Positions 10,476 through 22,867 of a stretch of DNA of 64,000 nt are shown piece after piece. The stretch's first letter is position 1; each line of letters begins with the position of its first letter. The notes beneath the pieces are model-generated. The model searched no databases and was not told the origin of the DNA. It was given only the letters and a program-made list of their open reading frames with translations. A program made the position numbers and the translations under genes. This DNA is from Jacaranda mimosifolia (lineage: Eukaryota; Streptophyta; Magnoliopsida; Lamiales; Bignoniaceae), in assembly GCA_018894105.1 (NCBI GenBank), contig CM032124.1:4449501-4513500 (forward strand), in the 5' to 3' direction.

Positions 10476-13270
10476 TGTAACATCCCTATTTTTCTTGAAT
10501 TTCAATAATGTGATTGTTAAATAATTCAATTACTTGTATTTTATGAATTACCATGATTATTTGACATTCTAAGAAATTTTGTGATTTACATAAATATTGC
10601 TATAACTTGATTTTTGTGATTAATTAGAAATTTTGGGGCCAAAATGTAATTTTTTTTACTTTGCGGGGTGAACGCAAAATTTGTTTAATCTTGGGGACTA
10701 AATTGCTAAATTGAAAAGTTGAATTTAAAACCAAATTGGCAGCACGCTGTTTCACAATGTTTTTTTTTTTCCATTTCCTTCCTTCTTCTTTTCTTCTTTC
10801 TTCTTCACCATTTTCTTTCTTTCTTCCTTCTTCACCGAAGTCAACACCACCGCAGCTTCTCACCGGAGACCGTCAACAACCAACCTGAACCCCTCAAACA
10901 CCTCTTTCCCACCCCCTGACCATCTTTCCATAGCTATGCACCGCCTTGGATTGGCGAGCACCGTGGCGGATGAAGAATCGTGAGGCGGGGGGAGATGGGT
11001 TTGTATTTTTCGGTGATGTTCTAGGCGGTTGAGGGGTGTGTTTTGAAGCTCGTGGTGAGGAGAAGAAGACTGGTTGGTTGCACGTGGCTGAGGCGTGGCG
11101 GAGGAAGAGGAAAACGATGATCGAAGTTGGGCGGAGGAAATGATTTTTGGACTGTAAATTTGATTTTTCGGCAGCTTTAAAGCTCAAAACAGAAAACTGA
11201 CAGCGGATTTGGACTCAGGAGCTCGAGAGGAGCAAGACTGTGGTGTTTGGAGATTTTTCAGGGGCGGCGGCGGCGAGAAGACAGTGACTTTCTCTTGTCG
11301 AGATGAGTGCAATGGCGTGACTAGTTCGTGAATTCGAGGCTTCGTTGTGCTTTTGTGGTAAAAGATTGGAAGAATTATATATATATGTAATTGTATGTAC
11401 ATGCATGTATGTATATTTTTAATTGAATTGTAACCTTGATAAGAACGGCTTGAGGGTGATGAAGTATTGTATATATGTATATATATATATGTTGAGCTCT
11501 CTCATGCTAAGGCTGTTATGATAGTGGCTTCGGACCTTGTACTAGGTTATAACTGGAATTTATGGAAATTATTAAGAAATTGAACTAGGGACTTAGATTG
11601 TGGACCTAAATTAGATAATAATGGAATTGTTGGAATCTTGAGCCATTGACGATTAGTATCAATATGTGGACCTTGTGAATAAGAAATTTGATTTCGAATA
11701 GGAGAATCGATGTGAGAATTAAGATCTTGTAGCCATCTTAGTCTTTTAGCTATTCTTGAATTTATTGATGTTGACATGTAACTATCATGGATGAATAGCA
11801 AATTTGGAAGTAAGTATTAGTATGATAGCGTTGTATTAGGAATTTTAAATGAGTTCTGACTATATATATCATTATTATGGTTAGGTGACGAGGAAGGGGG
11901 TCACGAGGGGCAATAGACAGTCTGCCAACTTTATACCACCAGAATTTTGAGGTAAGGATCCCCTACTCTGGGTTTTGCTTTGACTCTTGCTACTCGTTAA
12001 TTGTTGAACCCTGTGAGGTCCTACTAGTTTAGCCTTGAGTGACCTATCTATTCTTGTGATAAAATCCCCGTGAGGGTTTAATTGTTACTTGTAATTGTTC
12101 CTAATCATTTGACTTGTAATTGCTCATTACTTGTTATTGACCTGTATACCCCTGTGAGGGTTCGTACTTGATCTATCGTACTTGTCTTATCATAATGTTC
12201 TATCATACTTGTTCACTCGTACTAGTTCAATCGTTCTTGTTCGTTCTGGCGCCCAGAACTCCTATCTGTCATGTCTTGTACTTGATTGATCGTACTTGCT
12301 TGTCCTGTTTGAATCGTTCTCAAATGCCTTGCTAGCACACTCGATTGTTGCATTTTGATATCTATCCAGTTGGCTTGCATGCACTTGATTGTTGTAATTG
12401 ATAAGTACTGGTAGTACTTGTTTGGAGATTGTACTTGGGCCGAGTGCCAATCCTACATGGAATGTTGGGATACTTGGGACACGCCTTGCAGCCCACATGG
12501 GCGTCCAGAGTACGCTATGCAGTCCGCATAGGTATCCTCGATACGCTAAGTAGTTCGCTTAGGTATCTATTATATGCCATACAGTCTGTATAGGCATACC
12601 AATTGTATACCAAGCTATCGTTGTAAAAGTACTTGTTTGATTGGTATAAGGTGATTTGATATGCATGTTTACTCGTTTCGTTGAAATGCATATTTGTAAG
12701 GGTTTGCTTGCTCGTACTCATTTCTGCTTGATTATGAAATTTTCTGGGAACAATAAGGCAGGAGAGTTTCCTGTTGCTACATTTGTTCTATCTAACATTA
12801 TAATTGTATGTGTATTCTATTAATTCTAGATCTATTGAGATGTTATTTCCTTGACAGGTTCTATTATTAATTCATATCTATTCCTCACTAAGTCCATTGG
12901 ACTTAACCTCTCGCTTTCATTACTTTTGTAGACAGGATGGCCTAAGAGTGAAATGTTTTGACTGGAAGTATAGAAATGCTTCTTTTGTAATAGTTTAGTG
13001 TTTCTTTTGGTTATGGATTGATAGATAGGTACAAGTACCTAGAGATATGGTGATATGTCAGAATAGGTGGGGCACCTTGGTCTTGTATATATCTTTTGCT
13101 GCACTTAAGATTAAATCTTAGTTTGAATGTTAAGTTTGAGGATATGAATGAATTGAAGATATTTTCCACTGCTTTTAAGTTCTTATTTGTATTTGTATTA
13201 TAAGGTTCAGTAATTAAGATTGAATTGAGTTGATATCTTAGCTTTGTGTTACTTGAAGTGGGGTGTCACA
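10476..13270 (+). mobile_element. Solo LTR (gypsy family) with CCCAA target duplication
   Basis: This 2795-bp sequence starts TGTAACATCCC and ends GGGGTGTCACA (TG...CA with imperfect inverted ends). It is flanked by identical 5-bp direct repeats CCCAA at 10471-10475 and 13271-13275. It shares landmarks in reverse orientation with 3507-7266 and 63352-64000. There is no internal domain or second LTR, so it formed by recombination between two LTRs. The purine-rich and pyrimidine-rich frames within 10624-11402 are shadows in LTR DNA. Recurrent 'tgtgagg' motifs (12014, 12069, 12150) are also present. Confidence 0.85.
12446..12598 (+). repeat. Array of five short hairpins in the solo LTR
   Basis: Successive palindromes occur about every 30-35 bp. 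Examples are ATCC-t-ACAT with ATGT-t-GGAT near 12449; ACGCC with GGCGT near 12481; CTATGC with GCATAG near 12514; GATA..CTAAG with CTTAG.TATC near 12539; and TATGCC..TACA with TGTA..GGCATA near 12572. The stem sequences differ from hairpin to hairpin while pairing is kept. The related LTR at 3507-7266 has equivalent hairpins at 4424-4440 (CTAAGC/GCTTAG) and 4478-4496 (TCCTAGC/GCTAGGA). A role in RNA folding is only an inference. Confidence 0.6.
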
Positions 13271-13494
13271 CCCAAGTAGCTTTGTTCTTCAATTTTTTTG
13301 AAAATAATTTTCCACAAATTAATAATTAATTAATTTTGCACAAACTAGTAATTAAAATTTTATTTTGTGGCCAAATTTATTTTGAACTAGTTATTTTATA
13401 TTGTTTTCTTTAAAAATAATTATGTAGTTTATATTAATTTTGAGGGGAATCAATTTTGGTGTGTATTAATTTCTTAAAAACAACCAAATATAAA

Positions 13495-14932
13495 GGCTTT
13501 TTTATAAAAAAATTGCAAAAAAAAAAAAAATTACAAAAATACCGCCAAAATTGGTGGTATTACAAAATTGTAGTAAGTTGTACTCGGTGAGTGCAACTTT
13601 CAACAATAATCAATTTTTGTCCCCACCTGCCATTTTTGACCGGAATAAAAAATTATGGGTATTGTTGAAAGTTGCACTCACCCGAGTGTAGCTTTCAACA
13701 GTACCCGTAATTTTTTATTCTAAAAAATTTTCTTTCTTTGTGTATAAATTCTTTTAGAGCTTGTTCTCTTATATCTTGGAAAAATATTATTCAGCCCCCA
13801 AAAAATTTCAAGATGCATGCACATTCTCCAATCTTTTTTACCAAAATACTACAATTTTTTACCCGAAAAATTTCCTTATAATTCACCCAAAAAACTCTAC
13901 ACTCTAAAAAGCACACCTATCCTCTCATTTTCTCACTTCATCTTTCACATCAACCACTCATTACCTCACTTATGTATACATATATATACACACATATATA
14001 TTTACATATATAAAAATATTAAAATTTTGCTATTTAAAAAATTCTGAAACTTATGTTTACCTAAAAATAACTATGTAATAATTAATTAAAAATATTAAAT
14101 ACCTTATTAATTTTTAAAAAAAAATTATTCTAATTTTTTTTTTCAAAAGAAATGTTAGTTTAGTAGTAATAAAAACCTTTATTTCATTTTCATTTCATTT
14201 CATTTAATATGACTCAGGTACTCCCTCCTCCTCCTCTTCTTCTTCCTTTTTTTTTTTTTTCCCCCTTGCTAGTGCTGCTGGCAACACCAGCTCCGAGCCA
14301 ACGAACAGATCTGAATTTTTTTTTTAAATTAGTTATAAATTAAAAAAAAAACTAAAATGGTTGTTTGGGTTATTGTTTCAGGCTTGAAGGGTGTATACTT
14401 GTGTATTATTTCGCTTGATTGAGGTAATTTTTTTAATTATGCTAAAATTTAATTATGTTTAGTTATGTTCATTATGTTTTAGTTAATTATCTCCATTAAT
14501 TAAATTTTGATTTATGTTTTAGTTATCTCTATTATGTTTTAGGTAATTGCCTCCACTAGTTAAAATTTAATTATGTTTTAGTTAAATAATTTATGTTTTA
14601 GTTATATGAAATATGTATTATATAATTTGTTTCAATTAGTTAAAATTTGATTGTGTTTTAGCTAAAATTTGATTTACGTTTTAGTTTTATGAATTATGTT
14701 TTATATAATTTGTCTCAATTAGTTAAAACTTAATTATGTTTTGGTTGAAATTTGATTTACGTGTTGGTTAAACTCAAATAATAATTGATTATTTTTGGTA
14801 TAATAATTTGATTTAACAGAAATAATGATTTATGTAATAGTTAAAATTTGGATTATATTTTATGTTAGTTTTATATGTTGTTATATTTGTTAGAGTTATG
14901 TTTTTATTTGAATTAAATTTTTTATTAGAATT
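13495..14932 (+). repeat. Left terminal inverted repeat of the MULE
   Basis: It matches the reverse complement of 21395-22858. Examples are the 'gcaactttcaaca' block near 13602, the 'aaactctacactctaaaa' block near 13890, the 'gactcaggtactccctcct' block near 14211, and the degenerate tandem 'ttatgttttagtta' units at 14440-14800. It also contains a small internal inverted repeat (13575-13610 with 13655-13700). Confidence 0.85.
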
Positions 14933-15371
14933 ATGTGCACTTGTAAGAATTAGGATTTATAGATAAATATGTGCACTTGTAAGAAGATTTTAGATTGATA
15001 ATCACCTTATTAATTATGATATATGTTGTTTCATTAACATATATATGTAATTTGTGTTTATAAATATTATAAGTTGTTTTTAATTAAAGTAATGGTTTAC
15101 ATTTTGTCGAGTCTTGTTTTTTAGGCAATTTGAAGTATTTTATTTAAGGGAATTTTTGATAGAATGTATCATTAATCATATTAAATCTTTGGTATTTTTA
15201 TCTACTTGGATATGTTTGATGTAATTATAAACAAATTAAGAATTGGACTATAAATGGGCTATAGACATTCCAATCCTCAATTTGTTTGTCATTCACATTA
15301 ATATACCAATAAATATTTTGGATGTACCTAATCATATTATTTTTATTTATTTTTCCAGCAAATATTGCAGG
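14933..15371. other. MULE spacer upstream of the PMD gene
   Basis: AT-rich sequence between the left TIR and the first credible ATG of the plant-mobile-domain gene. It would hold that gene's 5' untranslated region. A possible acceptor-like 'tttttccag' lies at about 15350-15358. I see no other feature. Confidence 0.45.
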
Positions 15372-17712
15372 ATGGATATCAGAGATATATATGGTTCACA
15401 TGATCCCAGTGTCTTATACGTGCAAGATGCCCATCGATCAAAGAGTGTATTAGCTGAAGATATAGATGACACTTTAGTTGTTAGACGAGGAGATAGAAGA
15501 TTTTGGAGAATTATAGGACGCCAAGCTCTACATCCTCGTGTATTATCTTTATTAAATGAGATGGGATTCTATGGTGTCACTGTTGTAGAAATATTGAGAC
15601 TGATGTTCATGTAATTACGGCTCTGGTTGAGATGTGGCGCTCAGAGACTCACACATTTCATTTACGTATGGGAGAGGCTACAATTACGTTGCAGGACATA
15701 GCAGTTATTTGGGCATTATCGATAGACGGTATTGTTGTTACAGGTATAGATTATGTTCACAACCTCACACAGTGGCAAGATTATTGTCATCGTTATCTCG
15801 GATTTATTTTGGAAGAGCGAGACCTTAGGGGGTTACAAATTCATCTTACTGCTCTTACGGGCCATGTTCATAATAATAGAATTACGGGTCATAGCATAGT
15901 TTTTGAGGTCCAACAATACGCACGTATCTGTGTGTTGATACTTCTTGGATGTCTTATGTACCCAAGCTCATTAGGTTCTACAATATCATTGGTTTACTTA
16001 TAGCATATGGAGCAAATACATGAAGTCCATAACTTTAGTTGGGGTAGTGCAGTTTTATCGTTCATGCATCATGAGCTTTGCACTGCATCATGTAGAGGAA
16101 GATCAAATATTGGTGGAGCGATGCAGTTGTTACAGGTGAAGTAGTATTATTTTGCTTTTATATTAATTTTTGCAATTAGGTATAACGCCTAAAAATTGTT
16201 AATTATAGATTTGGGCATGGTCACGCATTACAACATTGATGCCTATAAAATTAACTTCTCGTGTTGATGACAATGAAGCTCCAGTAGTAGTTGATGGACT
16301 GTCAATTCCTTTGTATGGTGCTCGGTAAAATAATATATGTTATAGTTTATTAACATTTTCATGCAATTGTTTTTTTGCATATATGGATAATATAAATTGT
16401 TATATTAATATCAATTGAATGGATTTTTAGGTGGTGTCATTATAATTCTTTCACGCAAACAGCAAGTCACTATGTACGAATCATAAGAGATATGCTTGAT
16501 AGAATGTCCGCAAATGACGTAAAAAATTGTGTAATAATAATACTTTTTACATCAAATATTCTGATAAGCTATTTATTTATATAAACATGGCTCAATACAT
16601 TTATATGCAGTTTATATGGCAACCATATGACCCGATCCAAGACATGCAAACCTTGCCAGTCCAGTGTGCCCTGAGGCTTTGGACAACAGTGTGTCCATTA
16701 ATCAACTTCGTTATAATTGAGACGCATCATCCAAAATGAGTCCTAAGGTAATTTGGGATACGACAACATATTCCTCCACCACCGGCTGAGAGATGTTCAA
16801 TATTACATGATGTATCACGTAGAAGTTATCCTGGGCAAGATTGGTCCATTTATCACATGGATTATATTGCTTAGTGGGCTAACAGAGAGCAACTTGTTGT
16901 GCGTGAACTTCCTATTGTCGGATCAATCACTGTGGAAAATGAATACATGTTATGGTATGATTGAATTACACGTCAAATAAATGGTCCATCATATGAGAAC
17001 ATACCATCCAGAGGATCCACACGCTTGGCAACATGTGGTATGCACATAAATCATGCAATACATCCTTCAGTGATTTAAATGATGTTTAACATTATGTTTC
17101 CTGTCTTATTTTTTGTAGACAGATCAAATGCACAATTTGATTATCAGTTGTGATTCTGTTGCCGATGATACTGAGATTATGGACTTCATTCAGATGAGGA
17201 ATGATCATAGATTAATTGCTAATAACGTTCATCAGTTAGCATCTAGACAATGCTTTTCAAGCCAAGTCCCTCAACAACAAGAAGTCAGTGGTAGTACATA
17301 TATGAGAAGGAGGAGATGCAGCATTAGATCCAACAACACGACTGATGATGATACTCATTCTTTTAGGTCAGGTGGTGTTAGTGATGTGGGAGGTCCTGTT
17401 AATAGGCTGCATAACTTGTTTGCCGATAGCTACAAATGTGAACCACCAGGAGATCCAGAGTTAACACCTATACTACCATATATGTCGGCAAGCAGACAAT
17501 TAGTATCCGAACTAGTAGATACTGATCTTGGTCTAGGATGAGGATCAGCGGAGTATGATTATTCATCACCAGCATGCTACTCATTTCATATCTCGCCATT
17601 ACCTTTTCTAGGTTGTCGTGATCACCATGAGGCTAGTCCAAGCCATCATCAGTCACATAATGCTGCACATGATGAAAGGGCACGACGACCACGAAGACAT
17701 CAACAGCGATGA
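15372..17712 (+). pseudogene. Plant mobile domain (PMD, MAIN/MAIL-type) gene, decayed
   Basis: The start at 15372 gives MDIRDIYGSHDPSVLY, followed by RRFWRIIG, a one-base frameshift near 15597, then WRSETHTFHLRMGEATITLQD, the signature of the PMD (aminotransferase-like mobile domain). Later exon pieces include FSWGSAVLSFMHHELC (16036-16136), IWAWSRITTLMPIK (from 16209), WCHYNSFTQTASHYV (from 16432), FIWQPYDPIQDMQ (from 16611) and a tail from 17119. GT-AG introns separate them. In-frame stops replace expected residues at 16737-16739 and 16749-16751 (K-stop-VLR-stop-FG), near 16872, in YD-stop-ITR near 16956, and at 17539-17541. Beyond the last stop a His/Arg-rich tail continues to 17712. PMD genes are commonly carried by MULEs and their cellular relatives act in genome maintenance and silencing; this copy is dead. 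Confidence 0.8.
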
Positions 17713-17995
17713 GGTTGTGGCACTGGAGGACATTATTAGGGCTACCTTTTAGAATATTGTGTATCAATATCATTGGTTCATAAAATATAAATTGTAAATT
17801 TGTATTTCGATGCTTTGAATCAAGATAAGGATAACGACTGCAAATATTGGTTCCACATAACAAGCAACAAAGAATACAAAAAAAATTACAATGAATGTGC
17901 ACAATAATAAGTAATAAAGAAGACACACAGAAATTACAAAGACAGCATACAAAAATCACATATATTTTGCTTACAACTTACTAACTATAAAAAAG
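17713..17995. other. Convergent 3' spacer between PMD and transposase genes
   Basis: About 280 bp separate the two tail-to-tail genes. It would contain both polyadenylation regions. The minus-strand frames seen here are hydrophobic AT-rich chance frames with no domain. Confidence 0.5.
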
Positions 17996-20692
17996 CTAGG
18001 GATTCAGTATTCCAGGGCCTTGTTGTGCATTTTGAACTTCATCAAGGTAATGTGCTTGTTGTCTTGCTCTTGCTTGAGGCCAATCCATTTCATTTTGAAT
18101 TCGACTGGTACGGGCTCTACCTATAATACGTTGCTCTCGACGTGCAGGGTTGTGAACTAGCTCAAATTTAGTATCATCCCAATAATCCTCCGACCACAAT
18201 GGTTCAAATCTCCCTGTATAAGTTGTAATGTAATATTCCACTTTATAATATTCCTTCATAAGGGATGCACAGTTGACCCCAAATGTTCGAAATACTTGCA
18301 TTGCATGTGAGCAAGGAATTCCATATTCAGCCTATTTCCTACATGAGCACTCTCGTGTCCGAAGCTTCACAATAGGAGTATGATTCCCACGTGATGTGTC
18401 CATTCTAGTAATGACTGAAGCTGATTATTGAGCATAATCAACTTTTTGCACGAAGTGATTAACCAAAACTGGTGCTGCCATTTTGTGTATATGTTAAAAG
18501 CATAATCAGCCCATAATTGATCATTTTGCCTCATCCTATGGCCATTAGTGATCTAATGAAGAAAATATTTCATGCAACGATCAAATGTTGTTTGAAAAAT
18601 AGTTGTAATTAGTATTCGGCGAGCACCTTTTGATACCCCGTTTATACATTCAGACATATTTGTCATCAAAATGCCAAACTGTCATCCTCCATCATGAGAT
18701 AATGTCCATTGGCTCTTGTCTATCCGCTCTAAGTAGGAAGAAGCATGCTCATTAATACTCTTTATATCGTTCTTCCTTTTTTCAAATTTTTGGATTTGAA
18801 CTGCAGCACCAGCTTTCCAACACACGTCCTTCAATTGAACATTCTTAAAATATTTATTGAAATTTGAACACACATGCATTAAACAAACTTGATATACTCC
18901 ACGAAGGGGTGTGAAATCGTGTATGCTTTCTACAGCAGCCAAAATACTACGGTGACGATCAGAAAGTAAACAATAGCCATCTACCCATCTGACAATGTGT
19001 TTCGCCAACATCTGAAGGAACCATCTCCAAGACATCAAAGTTTCCTCATCTACTGTGGCAAAAGCTATAGGCATAACATTCTGATTTGCATCCATGGCTA
19101 TGGCAACAAGCATTTTATGTTTATACTTGGTGTGTAGATGAGTTCCATCTACACTAATAAGTTTGCAGCAATGTTGGAACTCTTCTATACATGGTCGAAG
19201 TGCCCAAAAGACATATTTCAACATCTTTTGTCCTGATATGCCTGTTTCAAGATGACTCTATTCAACAATTGTTCCTGAATTCCATTTCTGGATAGCTCCC
19301 ATATATTTGGGTAATTTTCTTACCGAGGTCTCCCAAGTCCCATAAAGTTTTTCCTCCCACATTTCATGTTATTCCATACCTTAGCATAAGAGATTTCATA
19401 ACCGTACTTTTCTTTTACCATCATTTGCACACTTGCACCCCCATAACCTGGATTACCTCAAACAGTGTCCAATAGATCCAAAGCAATCATATTTTTGCTT
19501 AAATTTCGATGGTCCATTGAAACTTCATCCATAAGGCATGTGTGAGGGCCTCTATACTTGGTAATTCTCCACAATCCCTTTTTCTTTTTAAACATTCCCC
19601 TTATACTCCACGGACAAGAAGGTTGTTCTCTATTATTATGTTTGCATACCATGTTCCATAACTTTGGTGTGCTCTCAAGAACCCAATATTCTCGTCTCAC
19701 CACAGCACGAAATAATCTTTCACGGAAGTGATAAGATGCTCCTTACTCTTGAATACCATTTCCAAGTGGAGTGCTCCTTTACTTGAGTCGTAAAACTCAG
19801 TCCAACCATGGGTTGGAATATCAATAGAATCTACCTATATAAATATATCATTATCATCTATTGCAAAGAAGAATAGATATACAGGATATATACTTGGTTG
19901 CGTAGTCGTGGATGTATTTCTTCTCATCTCATGTAGTAGTTGTTGAGAAGATGTTCCCTCGCCGTGTGAAGGCAGTAACTCTTCCATTGTATCAATATCT
20001 ACCTCATCATCATCACTACCATTTTTAGCTAGTTCTAAATCCCTCAACTCTTCATCATGAGAACTATCTACTTGTGGCTCTGATTCACCATCATGAACGA
20101 AATGTATTGGGTTATCTTGCTTTCCTTCAAAAACTTGATGAGAGGTAGAAGGACCTTCACCAAAATCATAAATCCCAACATTTGCAAATCCTTGCGTAAC
20201 CACAAGAACATTTATTTCTGATTAAGTTGGGTATTGTGAATCCCATCCAAAATCTTGGTAAGAGGCAAATTGACCTTCGGGTTATATCAAAAGCCCCATG
20301 TAAGACCCTACTCCAAAAGTATTATCAACAACAGTCTGACTTATTGTTTCTGTGTCAACATATAATTCCACACTATCAAGTTGGCACTGTGGACCAAACA
20401 ATATAGATAAAGCATCATCATTCTGTATTCTCACGAGTGTAGATATCCCGTACTGTTTATCCAAATAGAATTTTGCTTGAATTTTTAGTTTACAGCTGCT
20501 GCTATCAATAGTTGTCACTCCATAGATTTCGTGGCACAAATCAGAATATGTTGTTTCACGAGATATTCTAATGATACTGCATGCTGGACGATCATAATCG
20601 ACTGAGCGAGAATCTCTAGTAATTTTTTCGCCAAAGTATATTAGAACAACAATGGTACTCAAGGTCGACATAACTTCCACAAATACACACAT
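17996..20692 (-). pseudogene. mudrA-type MULE transposase, decayed
   Basis: Read from 20692 leftwards: an N-terminal PB1-like region (VLIYFGEKITRDSRSVDYDR), an acidic linker, the MULE DNA-binding domain (LWNMVCKHNNREQPSCPWSI, 19703-19458) and the catalytic MULE domain (19224-18682) with KLISVDGTHL, ATVDEETLMSW, the LLSDRH motif and a CLMHVC zinc-like motif. The SWIM zinc finger (CxC...CxH) follows at 18349-18305, and the C-terminus ends at 17996. The frame is broken by a stop at about 19834, a frameshift near 19715, a TAG at 19258-19260 (VE-stop-SHLE), further stops near 18555, and a TAG inside the SWIM finger at 18332-18334. The protein would bind the TIRs and catalyse cut-and-paste transposition; this copy cannot. 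Confidence 0.85.
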
Positions 20693-21394
20693 AATTTATA
20701 TTAATTAATCAGTTTAATCAATAATTATCATAAAAATTTGAAAAATGTTAAGATTTACATTGTTCAACATTTCTACAGTACAAAAAAATAAATTTACATA
20801 TACTAACAAAAAATTAATTAACTCAATTAAAATTCTAATAGAATTTTTCATTCACATAAAAACACAAATCTAACATTATATAACAATATTTAATACATAA
20901 ATCAAATTTAAACTAATATAATTTAATCTAATACATAAATTAAATTTAAGCTAACATAATAAATCATATTTTAAACTAGTATTTATAATTAATAATATTA
21001 GTAAATACATAATGACACATAAACACTCTCCCGTATGTCCATCATCATCATGCAAACAATTAAAAACCAATCAGCAACAAATGAGAAGGCTCCACCCCTT
21101 CACTCAACATCTCATCCTCCTTCGTGAATCCACCAATTCTAAACATTTCTAATGTATTGTACTATAAAAATATTACAAAATTAAAACAAGATATCCAAGC
21201 TTACCTTTAAATGCTCCACTAAAATTAACACTAACAAAAGATTTTTACTAAGTCAAGATAACCTACATCATTAGGCACATGTTACAAGTGCACATATTTA
21301 TTAATAAATCATAATTCCACAAACTGAATAAAAACTTAAAATTTTAATACAATTCAATATGTAGTACCAGAAAATTTAACTCAATAATAATTCC
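20693..21394. other. MULE spacer upstream of the transposase
   Basis: AT-rich sequence between the transposase start and the right TIR, probably its promoter and leader. There is no coding frame or clear motif. Confidence 0.45.
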
Positions 21395-22858
21395 AATAAA
21401 TTTTTTAATTCAAATAAAAGCATAACTCTAACAAATATAATAACATATAAAACTAATATAAAATGTAATCCAAGTTTCAACTAATACATAAATTATTATT
21501 TCTGTTAAATTAAATTATTATACCAAAAATAATAAATTATTATTTGAGTTTAACCAACACGTAAATCAAATTTCAACTAAAATATAATTAATTTTTAACT
21601 TAGTGAGACAAATTATATAAAACATAATTCATAAAACTAAAACATAATTAAATTTTAACTAATTGAGACAAATTATATAATACATATTTTATATAACTAA
21701 AACATAAATCATTTAACTAAACCATAATTAAATTTTAACTAATGGAGACAATTACCTAAAACATAATAGAGGTAACTAAAACATAAATCAAATTTTAATT
21801 ATTGGAGATAATTAACTAAAACATAATAAACATAACTAAAGCATAATTAAATTTTAGCATAATAAAAAAAAATTACCTCAATCAAGCGAAATAATACACA
21901 AGTATACACCCTTTGAACCTGAAATAATAATCCAAACAACTATTTTAGTTTTTTTTTAAATTATAACTAATTTAAAAAAAACAAATTTTTTTTTCCAGAT
22001 TTGGCTGCTGGTCACCGGCCAGCGACCAGCGGCCGGTGTTGGTGCGGCCAATAGCAACAGCACCAACACCACCTGATGTTGCTGGTGCGTCCAGTAGCAC
22101 CAAGCTGGTGCGGCCAGCAGTGGCCGACAGGTCGGGCAAGTGCCCCGCCGGTCGGCCAAAGTAAAGGAGGGAAAAAAAAAAAAAGGAAGAAGTGAAGGAG
22201 GAGGGAGTACCTGAGTCATATCAAATGAAATGAAATAAAAATGAAATAAAGGTTTTTATTAATACTAAACTAATTTTTCTTTTGAAAATTTTTTTAAAAT
22301 AATTTTTTAAAAAATTAATAAGATATTTAATATTTTTAATTAATTATTACATTAAATATTTTTAGGTAAACATAAGTTTCAGAATTTTTTAAATAGAAAA
22401 ATTTTAATATTTTCATATATATAAATATATATGTGTATATATATGTATATATAAGTGAAGTAATGAATGGTTGATGTGAAAGATGGAGTGAGAAAATGAA
22501 AGAATAAGTGTACTTTTTAGGGTGTAGGATTTTTTGGGTGAATTATGAGAAAATTTTTTGGGTAAAAATTATAGTATTTTGGGAAAAAGATTGGAGAATG
22601 TGCATGTATTTTGAAATTTTTTTGAGGGCTAAAAAGTATTTTTCCAAAATATAGGACAACAAACCCTAAAAGAATTTATAAACAAAGAAAGAAATTTTTT
22701 TATTTCGATCAAAAACAACAGTTGAAGACAAAAATTGATTACTGTTAGAAGTTGCATTCATCGAATGTAATTTACTACAATTTTGTAATACCACTAAATT
22801 TTTGGCAGTATTTTTGTAATTGGATTTTTTTTTTTTGCAATTTTTTTATAAAAAAGCC
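21395..22858 (-). repeat. Right terminal inverted repeat of the MULE
   Basis: Reverse complement of the left TIR over its whole length. It carries a GC-rich stretch at about 22000-22160, rich in 'ggccag' and 'ggtgcggcc' motifs, where the left TIR has only about 35 bp of related 'gctgctggcaacacc' sequence (14272-14300). The two TIRs are therefore not symmetrical at this point. Confidence 0.85.
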
Positions 22859-22867
22859 AAAGATAAA

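Larger units (their letters stand above)
13495..22858. mobile_element. Mutator-like element (MULE), 9.4 kb, two decayed genes
   Basis: The element begins GGCTTTTTTATAAAAAA at 13495 and ends with the inverse at 22858. It is flanked by 9-bp direct repeats AAATATAAA (13486-13494) and AAAGATAAA (22859-22867), 8 of 9 identical; a 9-bp duplication is the Mutator hallmark. Long terminal inverted repeats (about 1.44 and 1.46 kb) enclose a plant-mobile-domain gene on the plus strand and a mudrA-type transposase gene on the minus strand, transcribed toward each other. Both genes contain nonsense codons and frameshifts, so the copy cannot supply its own transposase. TIR divergence and the one-base mismatch in the target duplication indicate an old insertion. 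Confidence 0.9.

Noticed and set aside
10624..11402. Several frames with Ser/Pro or Lys/Glu-rich composition
   Set aside because: They lie in the solo LTR over purine/pyrimidine-rich sequence and its GC-richer U3-like region; overlapping frames on both strands and no domain.
15634..15828. Alternative frame within the PMD gene
   Set aside because: Overlaps the clearly homologous frame at 15632-16003; an out-of-frame shadow.
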